Part shown: piece after piece, positions 62,765-64,000 of the stretch
Layout: each line of letters opens with the position of its first letter
Numbering within the stretch: position 1 is the first letter of the stretch
NCBI GenBank assembly: GCA_037576195.1
Contig: CM075102.1
Location: 48,418,745-48,482,744, forward strand
Reading direction: 5' to 3'
From: Phytoseiulus persimilis
Lineage: Eukaryota; Arthropoda; Arachnida; Mesostigmata; Phytoseiidae
Length of the DNA: 64,000 nt
The notes under the pieces: model-generated
What the model was told of the DNA's origin: nothing
The model's database searches: none
The model's input: the letters and a program-made list of their open reading frames with translations, nothing else
Made by a program: the position numbers and the translations under genes

Positions 62765-63329
62765 AGTGTCCTCGCACCAAAACTTGATGACTGAAGAGGC
62801 AAGAGCACGATGCGTGTTGTCACTCCGGACGCTCGAAACGCAATGCGACGAAAGCAATCTCGACCTGCCGTCACATTCATGAAGCTTTCTCGAAGCCATC
62901 TCAAACCTCGGGCTCGGAGCCCTTGCGAAAGAGTTGTGTTGACAAGACAAATTTATTTTATTATTCATTCAACTGAACTTCTGCTAAACCTATATACTCT
63001 TCCGAATATTTTATGAACGATCCGAAGGACTTTAGATCCAGGAAAGGCCCGAAGAATCTTATTCTGTTTGGAGCATGCTGTACCTCAAAACCTCGATTAT
63101 ATCAACTCCGATGAATGATCCTCGATCATATCAAAACCTTTATTATATCAGAACCTCGATTAACTCAACGAATTCTGACATCCATCATCGATATAATCGA
63201 GCTCTTCCTGTAGATAAAAATCCAGGGTCTGTACGTTTGTTTGTCCTCAAAAGACTCCTCCGGTATTGATCGGATCGACTTGGAACTAACTGCATAATGT
63301 GGGGTGGCTCACTGGGAAGGACATAGGCT

Positions 63330-63550
63330 GGAAGGTTGATTCAAGGACCAATCTGAGCATACTCTTCCAAGTCTGGAGGGTTGACTCCGGGGCCAATCTG
63401 ACCATCCTCTACCAAGTCTGGGGGGGTGATTCTGGGACCAATCTGAGCATACTCTTCCAAGTCTGGAGGGGTGATTCCGGGGCCAATCTGACCTTTACTT
63501 TCCAAGTCTGGAGGGTTGATTCTGGAACTAATCTGACCAAACTTCTCTAA
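63330..63550 (-). repeat. 45-bp minisatellite, about five units, reverse orientation
   Basis: Plus-strand units (GGGGCCAATCTGACCATC ... CCAAGTCTGGAGGG) recur every 45 bp from about 63334. The reverse complement (GAGGATGGTCAGATTGGCCC) matches the 25.7-kb core, and its translation PDLVEDGQIGPGVNP parallels VDPEKYGQIDPGITS. The plus-strand frame 63299-63550 with 15-residue repeats is not called as a gene. Confidence 0.85.
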
Positions 63551-64000
63551 ACCTTTTTCTAGCGCAGGAATGCGCTTTTCTTCGGGCTTACTTGGTGGGG
63601 TGTAACTGGGAGTGGGACGAAGATATTGCAGCAGGGGCCCTTTAAGGTTTTTCCGGAGCGAGGGAAATTTGAATTAATTTTGAATTTCATGTGGTAAATC
63701 TCGGTTGGCGTCAACTGGTAGTCGATAGTAAAAAATAACGATGTGATGTAGATGAGGGTGTGGTAGATAGCAGACGACTCAGTTTTGAAAATCTGGAGCA
63801 CTTGCGTGTGAGCGTGCGGGCCGTCGAGTACGGAGCGTGCTCTATAGGTATGTACTCATGCAGATTTTGCGTATCCTTTGCGAGCTTGGTTGACTTGATG
63901 AGACGAGGACTTTTTTCTGATCTTCTTCCGTTGTTTGGGCCAGTCATGTCACGGGATTCCCTGGAGCAGAATTGGCAGGATTTCGTTGCGCTCTCCTAGG
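63551..64000. other. Window end, nothing recognised
   Basis: Short frames on both strands without domains or convincing splice borders. Confidence 0.4.

Larger units (their letters stand above)
60526..63210 (-). mobile_element. Tigger/pogo-type DNA transposon, apparently full length
   Basis: The left end starts CAGTAAAACCTCGATTATAT (60526). The right end read inward from 63210 is CAGGAAGAGCTCGATTATAT. TA follows the right end; on the left TA is separated by two bases (TA-CA-CAGT). About 2.7 kb with one transposase gene on the minus strand is the usual Tigger layout. Several direct copies of CCTCGATTATATCAA lie just inside both ends (60526-60600, 63090-63170), plausible transposase-binding repeats. 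A smaller MITE is nested near the left end. Confidence 0.85.

Noticed and set aside
1..64000. CRISPR arrays, operons, Shine-Dalgarno sites
   Set aside because: Introns, cuticle and zinc-finger genes show a eukaryotic nuclear sequence; the repeats seen are minisatellites and transposon ends.

Overview
This window looks like nuclear DNA of an arthropod, most likely a chelicerate (mite or tick grade). It has spliceosomal introns with GT..AG borders, a complete scratch-type zinc-finger gene, an asteroid-type gene in nine exons, and an RR/chitin_bind_4 cuticle protein whose domain ends in the VRTNEPGT signature that I know from arachnid cuticle proteins. It also carries a dense load of decayed arthropod-type transposons (Tigger/pogo, mariner, several LINEs). 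Base composition is near 50% GC. Most open frames of 60-200 codons are chance frames. There is no sign of prokaryotic gene organisation.

Layout. 1.2-9.2 kb, minus strand: scratch (scrt), five coding exons; a 5.5-kb first intron separates the SNAG-domain exon from the rest, giving 373 aa. 13-14 kb: a 28-bp inverted repeat (hairpin) and a degenerate short-unit repeat. 15.0-15.8 kb, minus: 3' end of a LINE. 17.4-18.3 kb, minus: a three-exon gene for an unrecognised basic coiled-coil protein. 20.6 and 24.7 kb: two inverted copies of a decayed repeat. 25.7 kb: a 45-bp minisatellite that recurs at 55.5, 55.8 and 63.3 kb. 28.0-30.2 kb: four same-strand hairpins with an almost invariant 5' arm, which read like an undescribed microRNA cluster. 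30.5-32.2 kb: YY1-like promoter motifs and a probable first coding exon on the minus strand. 35.5-35.9 kb: mariner remnant. 42.2-43.3 kb, plus: cuticle protein gene. 44.3-47.0 kb: two copies of an unclassified repeat, one with a 0.8-kb insertion. 47.5-50.3 kb, plus: decayed LINE. 51.0-60.2 kb, plus: asteroid (ASTE1) homologue, 590 aa, whose 5.7-kb intron hosts a nearly intact minus-strand LINE. 60.5-63.2 kb: a Tigger/pogo element with an uninterrupted transposase frame and a nested 188-bp MITE.

Genes and cooperation. The host genes (scratch, coiled-coil protein, cuticle protein, asteroid) are unrelated neighbours and do not form a functional unit. Exon joins given for scratch, asteroid, the cuticle gene and the coiled-coil gene all keep frame, match phases at each junction and sum to whole codons, which is the main internal check available without RNA data.

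Most interesting: the hairpin cluster at 28-30 kb (constant 5' arm, drifting but still pairing 3' arm, unrelated loops and flanks); the asteroid protein, whose XPG-I acidic residues appear to be lost; and the intact Tigger transposase.
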